Assembly: GCA_029582155.1 (NCBI GenBank)
Contig: CM055898.1
Span: forward strand, 31,264,020-31,328,019
Reading direction: 5' to 3'
Source of the DNA: Panopea generosa
Taxonomy: Eukaryota; Mollusca; Bivalvia; Adapedonta; Hiatellidae
DNA length: 64,000 bases
Part shown: positions 1-12,488 of the stretch, one piece after another
How the letters are laid out: each line of letters begins with the position of its first letter
Numbering within the stretch: the stretch's first letter is position 1
The notes under the pieces: generated by a model
Seen by the model: the letters and a program-made list of their open reading frames with translations, nothing else
The model's database searches: none
What the model was told of the DNA's origin: nothing
Program-made: the position numbers and the translations under genes

Positions 1-2020
1 GAAAGTCAAAGTAAAAAGTTCCGTGTGGTCCTTTATACACCTTAGTCTTGTATCAGGGCGGATATATTTGACGAAACTGTAATTCCAGCCCCAATTTTCC
101 CCGCAATTGACCTGACGCGAGAGCGACTGTCGCTCCGCCAACGGGTCACGTAGCGTTTTTTGTCCAAGTTAATACAATATAATACATTGTAGTGTTTATT
201 TATAAACCGTAAGCTTGTCTTAAGAAAATGGCTATCTGGAAACCAGCTCGATCGCCGTTTTGAATATCATCGACTTGTTTGATTGACAGTCACGTCAAGT
301 CAAGCTAATGGCATTATTTTTACATGCGGCATACTCCAATTAACCGTTCCAATCTGCTTATTGCTATTATGACACATTGTTGGGTAGTGATAGATGATAT
401 TAAACACTGTTTTTTTTAACTTAACAGTATAGTCAAGTAGTATTTAGTCAATTTACCAATTTTACAGGGGATGGCATCCAAATTACTGGCTAAAAAATCT
501 CTGGGTCGAAATTTACTGTTGGAGGGCATCCATTTCATTGAATAAATAAAATTACCGTCAGATCAATTCGTATCATAGCTGCGTTCACTTCCATTATATA
601 GCAAATGTATTTACTGCCTGAAACTCAAAATTTATTGTGTACTGGGCGCGTATTGGGAGTTGAGTTCAGAATATATATCAGAACATGTCTGCAAACTTTG
701 TAGCTTCGTTTGTTTTAAATCATAGGTAATCATATATATATATATATATAATTATTTTGGTTAAGAATGCATACATGGATAATAAGAACAATATGTACGG
801 TAAATAAAAAATACCATACATGAGGAATACTGAACCATGACATGCACACCGCATTTAAGGATAGCATAAAGAAAAATAACTCTTATTTCCATTGTGGTCC
901 TTCATGGTCTTGATGATACAATATACAGAATAAAATGCTGGAATTGAAAACAGCGATACGTCAGTATAATGTACAAGCAAATATATATTCAAAATTTTAC
1001 GTCATGAAGGTGTTTGGGTACATGGTCTTTTATGCTGTTCACTGTTGTGAATTCAAATACAGTTAATACAACGGTCGATTGTACTAATCATGGTGAATAA
1101 TACCATTACAAAATGAACTCTTTGAAAATCTCTTAATCGGCTTATGGAATGCATCGTCTTATAGACAGCATCTAACTGTTAACCGTAGTACATATTCAAC
1201 AAAATTCAACAAAATCAATGCAGCTAAATATCAATCACATGCATACCACGTGCAATTTTGCGCGTTGTATCTTTTGTTATAAATAACCACTTTAATTTAA
1301 TTTTCTGAGTTTCACGAAAGCGCTGCACAATTGATTGATGAAATAAAGAGGATCACCAGCACACACGTTGTTTTAACGTTATTGAACCAACACACTGTCT
1401 CTACATTTCCCTATATAACTCTTTGTAAGACAGTGACCGCTGTAACAGCCCGAATTTGACCCCAGGGACCGGACTTCAACATATCGTTTAGAGGACCTCC
1501 ATGCAATGATACATGTAAAATATCTATGGGCTAGGTCTTGAACTTTCAGAGTATTTTTTTTCTTAATATTTTGCTTAAAATGTTCTTTATAATCCTTGTG
1601 GCGGGGTCATTTATAGTCGAGATATTGTTGTTATATGACTCCCTTGCAAGTTTAGTTAAGAGTCAATGAAAAATGAGAGTGCTATCGTGTTTACCAGAAT
1701 AAGGTTAAAGGAAGACTGGACGAAGGGACGACGGACAATTTACCTTGACATAAGTCTTAGCTAATAATACTATAAAATATTCCGTTGACATCTCTTAACA
1801 ATCATGATCAAAAAACTAGTAGAGCAACATAGAGACAATACGGTCCTGAAACTGTGTTGAACCGTATTGAAACTAATGACTAATTTATGTTTATATTGTT
1901 TGCATAAAATTTTAATACATTTCATGTTTGTGTTATTTCAGTTATAAAATAAACGGAGATTACACGGAGGTCAATTCCTAGTAAATAAAGTGTCGCAAAT
2001 AATAAGGGCGTAGGGCTTAT
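1..2020. other. Non-coding, no gene recognised
   Basis: No open frame with recognisable protein content and no splice-bounded exon was seen. There is a short (TA)n run at about 733-750. A fragment at 1,447-1,475 (gaccccagggaccggac) resembles the start of dispersed repeats seen elsewhere in the window. Confidence 0.5.
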
Positions 2021-2024
2021 GTAT

Positions 2025-2240
2025 AAGTATATATCAAATATAGGCGCATAGTTTAGTGATTCAGCATAAGCGCATGTCAAATATAGGCGCATAGCTTGGT
2101 GATTCAGTATCAAATATAGGCGCATAGTTTAGTGATTCAGCATAAGCGCATATCAAATATAGGCGCATAGTTTAGTGATTCTGTATAAGCACATACCAAT
2201 TATAAGCGCATGGAAGTGTCACTAAAATTAATATAAGCGC
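2025..2240. repeat. 43-bp minisatellite, about 5 copies
   Basis: Tandem units containing tataggcgcatagtttagtg and attcagcataagcgcat, with truncated units at both ends. The unit is not a multiple of three and the small open frame across it is not considered a gene. Confidence 0.85.
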
Positions 2241-2954
2241 ATACACTTATTTGCCAGATTCTACAGTATCAAAACTGATAAATTGGGAATATCATGGAAG
2301 TGCATGCTAGTCTTAAACATCAGGTGGGATAGAGAAAAAATATAATAAAATTATTTATTTTTCGAGCCGACCCTGATGAGTTTTATACTATCACTTAAAT
2401 GGTATTTCATTTATCATGTAATTGTTACATTTTATTTAATAATATTTATAAAAAACGCAAATACTGATTCTAGTCAGCAAACAAACGCGAGTGTGTACAT
2501 CTGCGATATGTGCGCATGAAAGCAGTTCCGAATGATGACAATGAAACAAAACAAATGTAGTTTTTTAATGAAATAGTTAAACTCGGTTATTAATATTATT
2601 TTTTATTAATTGACATAATTAACATTTCCCCAACGATCTCGAAAAAAGTGTTTAAACGTCGATTTAACTTGTAGCACAACACAAAATGAATCACGTTGTG
2701 TAATGTTGCAAGATAAATAGGGTACGGAGTTTTCATCCTTCATCCCCTGCGTTTATCCTGCGCTCCTCGTGCTATAACGTTACGCCATTCATAACATCTT
2801 TGCGCTATGACAAACAAATTCCTCGCGCTTTGACGTATTCATTTATAAATATGACGGCACCCTTATGCTATTGTAAAAGATAAACCGGAATAAAAAGTCT
2901 TAAAAAATCACACAATAAGGGTTGTATACATGAAAATGTATCTCTCATGATAAA

Positions 2955-3123
2955 AACGGAGGTAAAAGTATATGTATCTTTTATGGATTGAGGTGTGGGT
3001 TGAAAGTTCTGTCCCTCGGGATAACTGGCTTAGCGGTCACGGGGCTCTGCCCTTATCCCGAGAGACGGGATTTTCCATCTGCACCCCAAACCCTTGTTAG
3101 ATACGTATACTATTACCTCCGTT
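2955..3123. mobile_element. 169-bp fold-back MITE
   Basis: Terminal inverted repeats of 24 bp begin AACGGAGGTAAAAGTATATG on the left and read AACGGAGGTAATAGTATACG from the right. Inside is a second nested stem: GTCCCTCGGGATAA at 3,011-3,024 pairs with 3,053-3,066 (13 of 14). The core is GC-rich in an AT-rich background. No coding capacity; a clear target-site duplication was not found. Confidence 0.7.
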
Positions 3124-4164
3124 ATATTATGCAGAATAATACATACTTTAAAACATAATATATTGAACATATAATTCAAATCATGGCAATTTAAACAAAT
3201 CTGTTCATCAGATTAGAGATTCAATCATGTGGGTAATTACAGTCATTACATTTAGCAAATCATGCTTGTGATAATTCATTAGATAGTGCTACGTGATCTG
3301 CAGCACGATTCGGTTCTTGCCATTCATATTTCTGAGTCAGCATTTTCTTTTGCAACAATACCCGTATTTGGAAATAGTATATTTAATGAAACCTGTTGTT
3401 TAAGTAAAAAAAAACCAACGGAATGGGTGGAATGAAAAATTTCAATCATTTCACCCAAAAAAAACACATAATTAAAAAAAAAGTAGTTCCGACTGCGGAG
3501 TTAATTAGACGAAATGATAATTTCTAAGGGGTTAGTACTCCGTATGTGTAGACAAAACTTATTACCTAGCTGTATAGTCTCATTGTTATCTAATCTATTT
3601 CAGTAACTTACATCTTGCGATTCAGATCTGTCATACCCAAATTGAAAAGCCGGGAATTCCGTGCCTTTTGCACGCTAATACGTTTATCAAACTGTGACGT
3701 TATTTAATTTCTTTTAAAGCAACTGGCCAATCAGCGTGAAAGTATACCACTGTTATGTAGAAGTCCAAAGAGAAAAGAGCGAGGACCGTTTCTTAAATAC
3801 TCCTAGTAGATATTACAGGTCATGAAACTGACAAAAGATAAAAAAACTAGAAAATAGAATAATCTTGGAGTTCACAAGAACAAATGATCTGCGGTGTGTA
3901 TTATAAGTATAAATATACTTCAAAATATTTCCCGGCCTGACATTGGTTTAATCAAATTTTATTGTATATTTCACATAATAAGCAAACGGGTTGAGCCTGG
4001 CATTCTTTTCTAACTACATAATCAAAACATTACAATACTTCTAAATGGTTAAAATATATCAATGACAATTCAACTAACATAGTGGCCGTGTTGCTGGAAG
4101 TGCCATATATAACCTGTTGTTTATTGTAAATGGCGCACAACAACATTCAAAACAAATTTTCACA

Positions 4165-5610
4165 TGCCCACCCTCCCCCAACCCTCCCCCATGCCAACAA
4201 ATGGTCTATGATATATTTTATAATAGGCAGCAATGTATCCATGAATATCAAGAGTAATGGACTGAAGTTTCAGACTAGACACGCAATTTCATGTGTTTTT
4301 TTAAATTAAAGTGTGACCTATACAGTTGTGTAACCTTAACCTTGACATCTGATGTAAAGGCCTGTGTATTTCTACAGGTGAATGCAGTCGACTCATCATT
4401 ACATGTTTATCACTTGTTTCAAGCTATTTTAAGACAAAGTTGCAAACCAGACATAAAATATCAAACAAACTGAAAGTGTTACCTTGACCTTTGAGGTAAG
4501 GTTCTGGGTCTTAAAACGACACGTCGTCATGTCATGTTGATCAACTGATAAATTTGGTCAAGTAGTTTTAAAATCTCAAACAGACTAAAAGTGTTGTCAA
4601 ACAAACTCAACGTGTGGCCTTGACATTTAAGGTACGGGTCTTGATCTTACGAGCGATACGTTGTCATGTAATCTTGATTAATTGAGTCAAGCTGAAAACG
4701 AAGTTACAGACCAGACACGAAATATCAAACAAATGGAAAGTGTGATATTAACTTTGAGGAAAGGTTCAAGGTCTTACACGCGACACTTCAGCATTTCATG
4801 TTGATCAACTGAGCTAATTTATTTGTTTTGTTTATCCATAGGTGACAACATTAGAGACTGGACATGAAATCTCAAATAGACTAAAAGTATTGTCAAAGTT
4901 AAATTGTGACCTTGACCTTAGAAGTGGAAGTCTGGGTAGGCGACACGTCGTCATGTTTTATTGATCATTTGTAGCAAGTATTTATAAAATCTATCTATAC
5001 ATGACAAAGTTACAGGCCAGGACACGCAATTTCACACAGGCTCAAAGTGTTTAAAACAAACTCAAAGTGTGACCTTGACCTTTGAGGTATGAGTGTGTGT
5101 CTTACGCGCGACACGTCGTCATATATCATGCTGATGAATTGAACCAAGTGTTTTAGAAATGTATCCATAGGTGACAAAGTTACAGACCGGACACAAAATC
5201 TCAAACATACTGAAAGTGTCGTCAAACAAATTTAAATTTTAACCTTGACCTTTGAAGTGGGAGTGTGGGTGTTACGCGCGACACGTCGTCATGTTATATT
5301 TATCATTTGAAGCAAGTGTTTCTAAAATCCATCTTTGCATTACAAAGTTGCAGACCGGACCCAAAATTGTTCACACACACTCAAAGTGTTGTCAAATAAA
5401 TTCAAAATGTGACATTGACCTTTGAGGTACAGGTGTGGGTATTACCCGCTACAGGTAGTCATATGATGTTTATCATTTGTAGCAAGTATTAACAAAATGC
5501 ATGACAGAGTTACAGGCCGGACACGAAATACCGGACGGAAGGACAGACAGGCGGGCGGACACTGCGATTACTATATGCCACCCCAACAACTGTAGGGGAC
5601 ATAAAAATAT
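4165..5610 (+). repeat. Composite dispersed repeat (roughly 180-230 bp subunits), copy 1
   Basis: Several tandem subunits, each with a tgaccttgacctttgaggt segment, an acacgtcgtcatg segment, and gacaaagttacagaccggac. The copy ends with a short ggacggaaggacagacaggc tract and tactatatgccaccc. This is a family I recognise as widespread in invertebrate genomes. The same family recurs inverted at 15,130-16,770 and 43,985-44,945. Small open frames inside are not genes. Confidence 0.8.
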
Positions 5611-5639
5611 GTGCGAGGATTATACTCTATAGTATTAAC

Positions 5640-6239
5640 GTTAGTTTTGAATTAAATAATATTTTTATATAGAAAATGTATGGTTCTTAAACTTTTTTTT
5701 GATAAATGGTAAATAAAATATATATATCTACACAGTTTACTGAACAAGTTAATATATTCTTACCAGTATTTGATGCAATTGTTTTTTATGTTGATATACC
5801 GTATTGTACGATCTTTGTCTGATTTAAGCAGTTATTAATAAATAGATATGCAAATGATAGGCCTATGGTAATAATCACGTTAAATACCTTTTAACGAAAT
5901 GAACTCTGTCTGCGAAGTTCTGTCTCATGCAATTTGACGACGCGTTTTTGTTATCAATAACTAATTTCTGAATTAAATAAGCTGAATAGTTTTGTCATTT
6001 AGATCAAGTAATTTACACAAGGTTTTTACCCAGTTTGAAATAATGCATATTCAGTCAATGCCTTGTACTATTCACAGTGCGTATTTGTACGGTAATCGGT
6101 CTTTAAATGATATAATATTTTTTGTTAAGTGCCTGCTATTTTTGTCTGACTTGTATTTGTTCAAATTATGTCTATCTTCCTTCATTTATCTTCCTCAACT
6201 CCCTGTCTCCGTACCCCAACCCCATTCTCTCTCTCTCTG

Positions 6240-6301
<62 letters not shown>

Positions 6302-7500
6302 GCATTTTTCAGCACGATTGTGAAGTAAGGCAAAACTGGTATACCTATTGAATGTAAGTTTTGAAATATTTTCGGGTCGAGATTTGGATGGCAAACACCA
6401 CATGATCTAATGTTAATATATAATTTATATATATATATCCCTATATATAGTTTGATAACTATGTAGGGATATTAATATTGTGACACTTTCCCCTGCAGCT
6501 AACATCGGCTACACTAAGGCACCCATGTAGCTGAGAAATATAATACAATAGTGTACTAGCATATGTTTTCAGCATAAATAATACTATTGTTCATAGAGGT
6601 ATCAAAAATGATGAAGACAGTACGAATTACCTCTCTTAGATGAAATCTACATGCTGATTGACAGGCTGGCGTCAGGGGAAGTTCGTCTGCAAAATTTTAC
6701 ATTCAGTCGCACACTTTCGCCCGAAGGCCGGTTTAAAACAGCGTAAAGTAGAATTCCAGGGTAAGTTATGTTTTTAATTGATATAATATGTATTATAATT
6801 GTTTTTATGGTGGCGTAATTCTGTCAGCCTGATAGTCAGATAGTCACTTCATTAACGTACGATGTCGAAATCTCACTCATCATGTTGACATCAACGTCTT
6901 CATTAAGTCACTTATTCAGATGATTATGCCAACATCACTAAGTAACTAACTAGCGTATAATCAGTTAGTGCCCCGTCTTCTGCCAAATTATAAGTTATTA
7001 ATGTTGACATCAGCGTACCGATGTTGACATCACAGATAATTAAGTGGAAAAGTCAAAACATTATTCAGTTTGGTAGGAGCAAAGGAAGTGGAAGAATACC
7101 GGAAGGGCTCCCTTCCCGCCATTGGTGTTTACCCTAGGATATAACGGTTTTCTTAAAACCAAATCGTGCCATCTGGTTCATTGTATAACCCAGCGGGAAC
7201 GACATTCGTTGCGCTCAGGGGAATCCCCTGCTACTTGGGGTACGGGGACCTCGCCCCAAAAATACAGATTTGTAAGGTGAATGCGAAGTTGTAACACCAA
7301 TTTATATATGTATAAATTTGCATTATAAAAACTGACAGACTGGCTATATCTCGACATTTTATACTAAGTTTATCTGTACTTCATTTTACTTTGATTGACG
7401 GAATATAACCATATAATAAAAATATACATAATTAGCTCATTGATGAATATACGAGAATAGGATCATTGGTAAATTATCTGGATTATTCCAGGAAAAGAGC
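5640..7500. other. Non-coding stretch with a CT/TCTG microsatellite
   Basis: A (TCTG)/(TC) microsatellite lies at about 6,222-6,299; the open frames across it are low-complexity artefacts. Around 7,100-7,260 there is a GC-richer segment of unknown nature (cagcgggaacgacattcgtt). No gene seen. Confidence 0.5.
6222..6299. repeat. (TC)n/(TCTG)n microsatellite
   Basis: Nearly pure pyrimidine run of tctctctgtctctctgtctg type, ending in about 15 TC dinucleotides. Confidence 0.95.
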
Positions 7501-7519
7501 AAGTAAAATAATACCAATT

Positions 7520-8078
7520 AATGTTGGGCAACCACAAGATCTCACTTAACAAGTTCTTCCTCTAAGTGACGATAAAAAGCGGTAGCACGTTACTTGATTA
7601 GAGTTGAATACATTGGTTGGGCTTTTTTTATATAAACTGCTTAAAATGGTCATGTTTCTTTGTATAAATGAGAAAACTGAAACTGAAAGTTCCGACAAGT
7701 TTGGATGGTTTTGGGTACTGCTGGATGAATGTATATGACAGTTAGAAGGTGCGTACTAATATACAACACATGGTCAGAAATGCCAGATATGAATGTCTTT
7801 CAGCTATTTTGAAATTGTGATAAATCAATCTCATCAACCTCATGTATTTTCCTGCAGTTTTGGAGCAACAGATGACTATGGAAACATAACACTTTAAGAA
7901 TCTTTGGTAATTTGTTCAGTGATCCAGAAGTGAATTTCTACATATGAAGAACAGTGCAAAATTGAATGTAGTTCAAGACGCTCAACTTTAACTTGTCGTG
8001 ATTGCTGTAAGAAAATAATATGTTAGAACAACAATAATAAATATATTTTATTGTTAATTATTTTTGCGAAATACGTAT
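7520..8078 (+). repeat. Left arm of a long inverted repeat
   Basis: Starts aatgttgggcaaccacaaga. Its reverse complement aligns with 12,023-12,488 over nearly its whole length, for example cactgaac/gttcagtg and gcaaaattgaatgtagttca. Arm 1 has about 60 extra bases near 7,790-7,860. Shared landmarks include tttatataaact followed by aaatgg. Probable remains of one terminal-inverted-repeat element, or of two elements inserted in opposite directions. Confidence 0.8.
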
Positions 8079-8176
8079 TAATGAAAAACTTCTAGTTCAT
8101 AATAACAGCTTACACACATTTCGTCATTCATGTAACGATGTATTTTTAGTTAACACTACGAGTGTTTACTTGGTAT

Positions 8177-10520
8177 GAAGTCCTTCGTACTATTTCCCAT
8201 TCCCCGCTTTTAATCGCTCCCTGTTCACCGCTCCCAATATCTCCCGGAGTTCTGAGGACTATTTCTAAATCACCGCTTTTAATCTCTCCCTGTTCACCGC
8301 TCCCAATATCTCCCGGAGTTCTGAGTTCTAAATCACCGCTTTTAATATTTCCCTGTTCTCTGCTCCCAACATCTCCCGGTATTCTGAGTTCTAAATCACC
8401 GCTTTTAATATTTCCCTGTTCACCGCTCCAAATATCTCCCGGAGTTCTGAGGACTATTTCTAAATCACCGCTTTTAATATTTCCCTGTTCACCGCTCCCA
8501 ATATCTCCAGGAGTTCTGAGGACTATTTCTAAATCACCACTTTTAATCTCACCCTGTTCACCGCTCCCAATATCTCCAGGAGTTCTGAGTTCTAAATCAC
8601 CGCTTTTAATATTTCCCTGTTCACCGCTCCCATTATCTCCCGGAGTTCTGAGTTCTAAATCACCGCTTTTAATATTTCCCTGTTCTCTGCTCCCAACATC
8701 TCCCGGTATTCTGAGTTCTAAATCACCGCTTTTAATATTTCCCTGTTCACCGCTCCCAATATCTCCAGGAGTTCTGAGGACTATTTCTAAATCACCACTT
8801 TTAATCTCACCCTGTTCACCGCTCCCAATATCTCCCGGAGTTCTGAGTTCTAAATCACCGCTTTTAATATTTCCCTGTTCACCGCTCCCATTATCTCCCG
8901 GAGTTCTGAGGACTATTTCTAAATCACCGCTTTTAATATTTCCCTGTTCACTGCTCCCAATATCTACAAGAGTTCTGAGGGCTATTTCTAAATCAACGTT
9001 TTTAATCTCTCCCTGTTCACCGCTCCCAATATCTCCCGGTGTTCTGAGTTCTAAATCACCGCTTTTAATATTTCCCTGTTTACCGCTCCCAATATCTCCC
9101 GGAGTTCTGAGGACTATTTTTAAATCACAGCTTTTAATTTCTCCCTATTCACCACTCCCAATATCTCCAGGACTTCTGAGGGCTATTTCTAAATCATCTC
9201 TTTTAATCTCACCCTGTTCACCGCTCCCAATATCTCCAGGAGTTCTGAGGACTATTTCTAAATCACCGCTTTTAATATTTCCCTGTTTACCGCTCCCAAT
9301 ATCTCCAGGAGTTCTGAGGACTATTTCTAAATCACCGCTTTTAATCTCTCCCTGTTCACCGCTCCCAATATCTCCAGGAGTTCTGAGGGCTATTTCTAAA
9401 TCACCGCTTTTAATTTTTAATATTTCCCTGTTAACCGCTTCCAATATCTGCAGGAGTTCTTAGGACTATTTCTAAATCATCACTTTTAATCTCTCCCTGT
9501 TCACCGCTCCCAATATATCCAGGTGTTCTGAGGACTATTTCTAAATCACCTCTTTTAATCTCATCCTGTTCACCGCTCCCAATATCTCCCGGAGTTCTGA
9601 GGACTATTTCTAAATCACCGCTTTTAATATTTCCCTGTTCACCGCACCCAATATCTCCCGGAGTTCTGAGGGCTATTTCTAAATCACCGCTTTTAATCTC
9701 ACCCTGTTCACCGCTACCAATATCTCCCGGAGTTCTGAGGACTATTTCTAAATCACCGCTTTTAATATTTCCCTGTTCACCGCTCCCAATATCTCCCGGA
9801 GTTCTGAGGACTATTTCTAAATCACCGCTTTTAATCTCTCCCTGTTCACCGCTCCCAATATCTCCAGGAGTTCTGAGGGCTATTTCTAAATCACCGCTTT
9901 TAATCTTTCCCTGTTCTCTGCTCCCAACATCTCCCGGTATTCTGAGTTCTAAATCACCGCTTTTAATATTTCCCTGTTCACCGCTCCCAATATCTGCAGG
10001 AGTTCTGAAGGCTATTTCTAAATCACCGCTTTTAATATTTCTCTGTTTACCGCTCCTAATATCTCCAGGAGTTCTGAGGACTATTTCTAAATCACCGCTT
10101 TTAATCTCTCCCTGTTCACCGCTCCCAATATCTCAAGGAGTTATAAGGGCTATTTCTAAATCACCACTTTTAATATTTCCCTGTTTACCGCTCCCAATAT
10201 CTCCCAGAGTTCTGAGGACTTTTTCTAAATCACCGCTTTTAATCTCTCCCTATTCATCGCTCCTTATATCTCAAGGAGTCTTGATGGCTATTTCTAAATC
10301 ACTGCTTTTAATATGTCCCTATTTACCGCTCCCAATATCTCCAGGAGTTCTGAGGACTATTTCTAAATCACCGCTTTTAATATCTCCCTGTTCACCGCTC
10401 CTAATATCTCCAGGAGTGCTGAGGACTATTTCTAAATCACCACTTTTAATCTCTCCCTGTTCACCGCTCCTAATATCTCCAGGAGTCCTGAGGGCTATTT
10501 CTAAATCACCGCTTTCAAAA
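8177..10520. repeat. 69/63-bp minisatellite, about 34-35 copies
   Basis: Units contain ttctgaggactatttctaaa, tcaccgcttttaat and ccctgttcaccgctcccaat. Two length classes exist: 69 bp, and 63 bp lacking six bases (gactat) after ttctgag. Both lengths are multiples of three and the unit has few stops, so a 433-codon frame (plus, 8,162-9,463) and a frame on the minus strand stay open; both are read as artefacts. The block lies inside the inverted repeat 7,520/12,488. Confidence 0.95.
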
Positions 10521-10852
10521 TGCAATTACATTAAAACTTCGCTGGCTTGACTTGGAAGGCTGGTACATCACTCGAACCACATATCTTCATGTATTCTGAC
10601 TTTTGCGTTTTAAAAGTCCCTCAGTGTATATCACTAGATGTGAAAGGTTTGCAATATAAAACTAATGACACATTCTGACGAAATTAAATCACTTAATGGT
10701 TATTTATATGTTTACGTATACGTTCAAGTAAAATAATCCAACGTATCTATGCATAAAGGTAATTAACCATATCAACATTGAGTCAAATAGGGACAACGCT
10801 GGTTAATCTTGATAGTATTGTGAAATATTGTACTGGTTTTAATTAAGTAAGT

Positions 10853-10925
10853 TTGTAACGGTCGTAGAATCGAGCCTACACCTTCCACATGCAAGGCGGC
10901 TGTTCTACCACACTGTGGTATGTGT
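10853..10925 (-). repeat. tRNA-Ala-like sequence (decayed SINE head or tRNA relic)
   Basis: On the minus strand: cagtgtggtagaacag (A-box-like), then ttgcatg (anticodon-loop-like, TGC), then aggctcgattct (B-box-like). The stems do not pair well, so a working tRNA is unlikely. No SINE body was recognised next to it. Confidence 0.5.
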
Positions 10926-10929
10926 GTAT

Positions 10930-12020
10930 ACATACTCTAATAAATACTGTGAGTCATAATAGAACACGAGTTCCAGAACTCCATGTGATATATAACGTGA
11001 TTAAACTACTATACTATAGATGCTACCAGGGCTGTTTCAATGTCACAAAGCTTCAGCTACGTATATAAAAGAATTGCAGAAAACAAATTGTTCTAATTTC
11101 AAAATACCGATTAACAAAAGAGATAAGGACGAGACATGGTTTTTAAATAAGGTGTCCACTTATCATTTTAACATGTGCTTTAGAAGCAAGGAGCAATGCA
11201 CTCTGTTTAATGTTTGCCAGATACGATGATACAATTGTACCGACTTAATTATTGACGATCAGAGAAACAGTAAATCACGAGATGGTATCTGGTTCTTGTG
11301 TGTCACAATAATTCTATCGGTACATAATTCAAATCACTAAAGCGACTACTAGACACTTTGAGATGTTGAGCAATTTGCTGCTTGTTGCGATAAGGTTCGT
11401 GTTTTCATCTTATATTTATTTATTTCAAACCGATTGTGAAATATTTGTGAATAGTTCTTGATCAGTTTCCCGTGTAGAACCAGCTCTGAATGTCGTATAA
11501 TTAGAAACCGTTTGGTCGAACGTTCGATTAACCCGTGACATATGGAATGCGCGGTCATCATCACCACCGTTTCGCAAGGTACTTAATCAAAATTTGTTTG
11601 TGGCTGTGTACTACAAAAACCATTGAATGTGATTTTATAGTTATAAAGCATGTTTAAAAATTTATGTTAAAATTGTTACTTTAATATCACAGGCATCAAT
11701 GAACTTTAATCTCTTCTTCCTTAAACGTGTGTTGTCTGCAGCAGGAGTGTGCTGAATATAAATTAAAGTAGTAATAAATGATTTCAATATGTCTAAACTC
11801 AACATAAGTGTCTTAATGTTATCATACCAGCTTTAATGTATTAAACACTCTACTGTTAAGTGTATGAACTCAGTTTGACTAAATGGCTCCAGATAATGTT
11901 AACATCATCTGCACTAATATCTAGAATAGCTGCAAGACTTTACCGTTTATAATTATTACATTTAAATGAGGTCAGTTAAGGGTTTGATTTAAATAGCTGC
12001 AATGCACCATTAAACTGTGC
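10930..12020. other. Non-coding spacer inside the inverted repeat
   Basis: AT-rich; small open frames (11,020-11,229 plus and 11,349-11,567 minus) have no recognisable protein features. Nothing else identified. Confidence 0.5.
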
Positions 12021-12022
12021 GG

Positions 12023-12488
12023 ATACTTTTATTTCGGAAAAATGATTAACAGTAAAGTATATTTCTTACTGTTCTAGCATATTATTCTTAAGTTAAAATT
12101 GAAAGTCTTGAACTACATTCAATTTTGCACGGTTCTTCATATGCAGAAATGCACTTCTGGAACACTGAACAAATTATCAAAGGTTCTAAAAGTGTAATGT
12201 CGCCATAGTCATCTTTTGGCTGTTTTGATCATGTGTTGTTGTATATCAGTACGCACCTTCTGGCTGTTATATATGCATCCAGCAGTACCCAAAAACCATC
12301 CAAACTTGGCACAACTAATATTATGTTCCATTTTTCTCATTTGTACAAAGAAACATATCCATTTTAATCAGTTTATATAAAAAGAGCCCAACCAATTGAT
12401 ACAACTCTAATCAAGTAATGTGCTGCCGCTTTCTATCGTCACTAAGAGGAGGAACTTGTTAAGTGAGATCTTGTGGCTGCCCTACATT
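12023..12488 (-). repeat. Right arm of the long inverted repeat
   Basis: Reverse complement begins aatgtagggcagccacaaga and follows the left arm through the tatataaac segment to aagaaatatactttactgtt. Its outer end touches the first unit of the 54-bp minisatellite directly. Confidence 0.8.

Noticed and set aside
8162-9463. 433-codon open frame (S-P-G rich repeats) as a secreted repeat protein gene
   Set aside because: It is wholly made of the 69/63-bp minisatellite, is also open on the other strand, has no signal peptide, splice context or unique domain, and the array continues past its stop.
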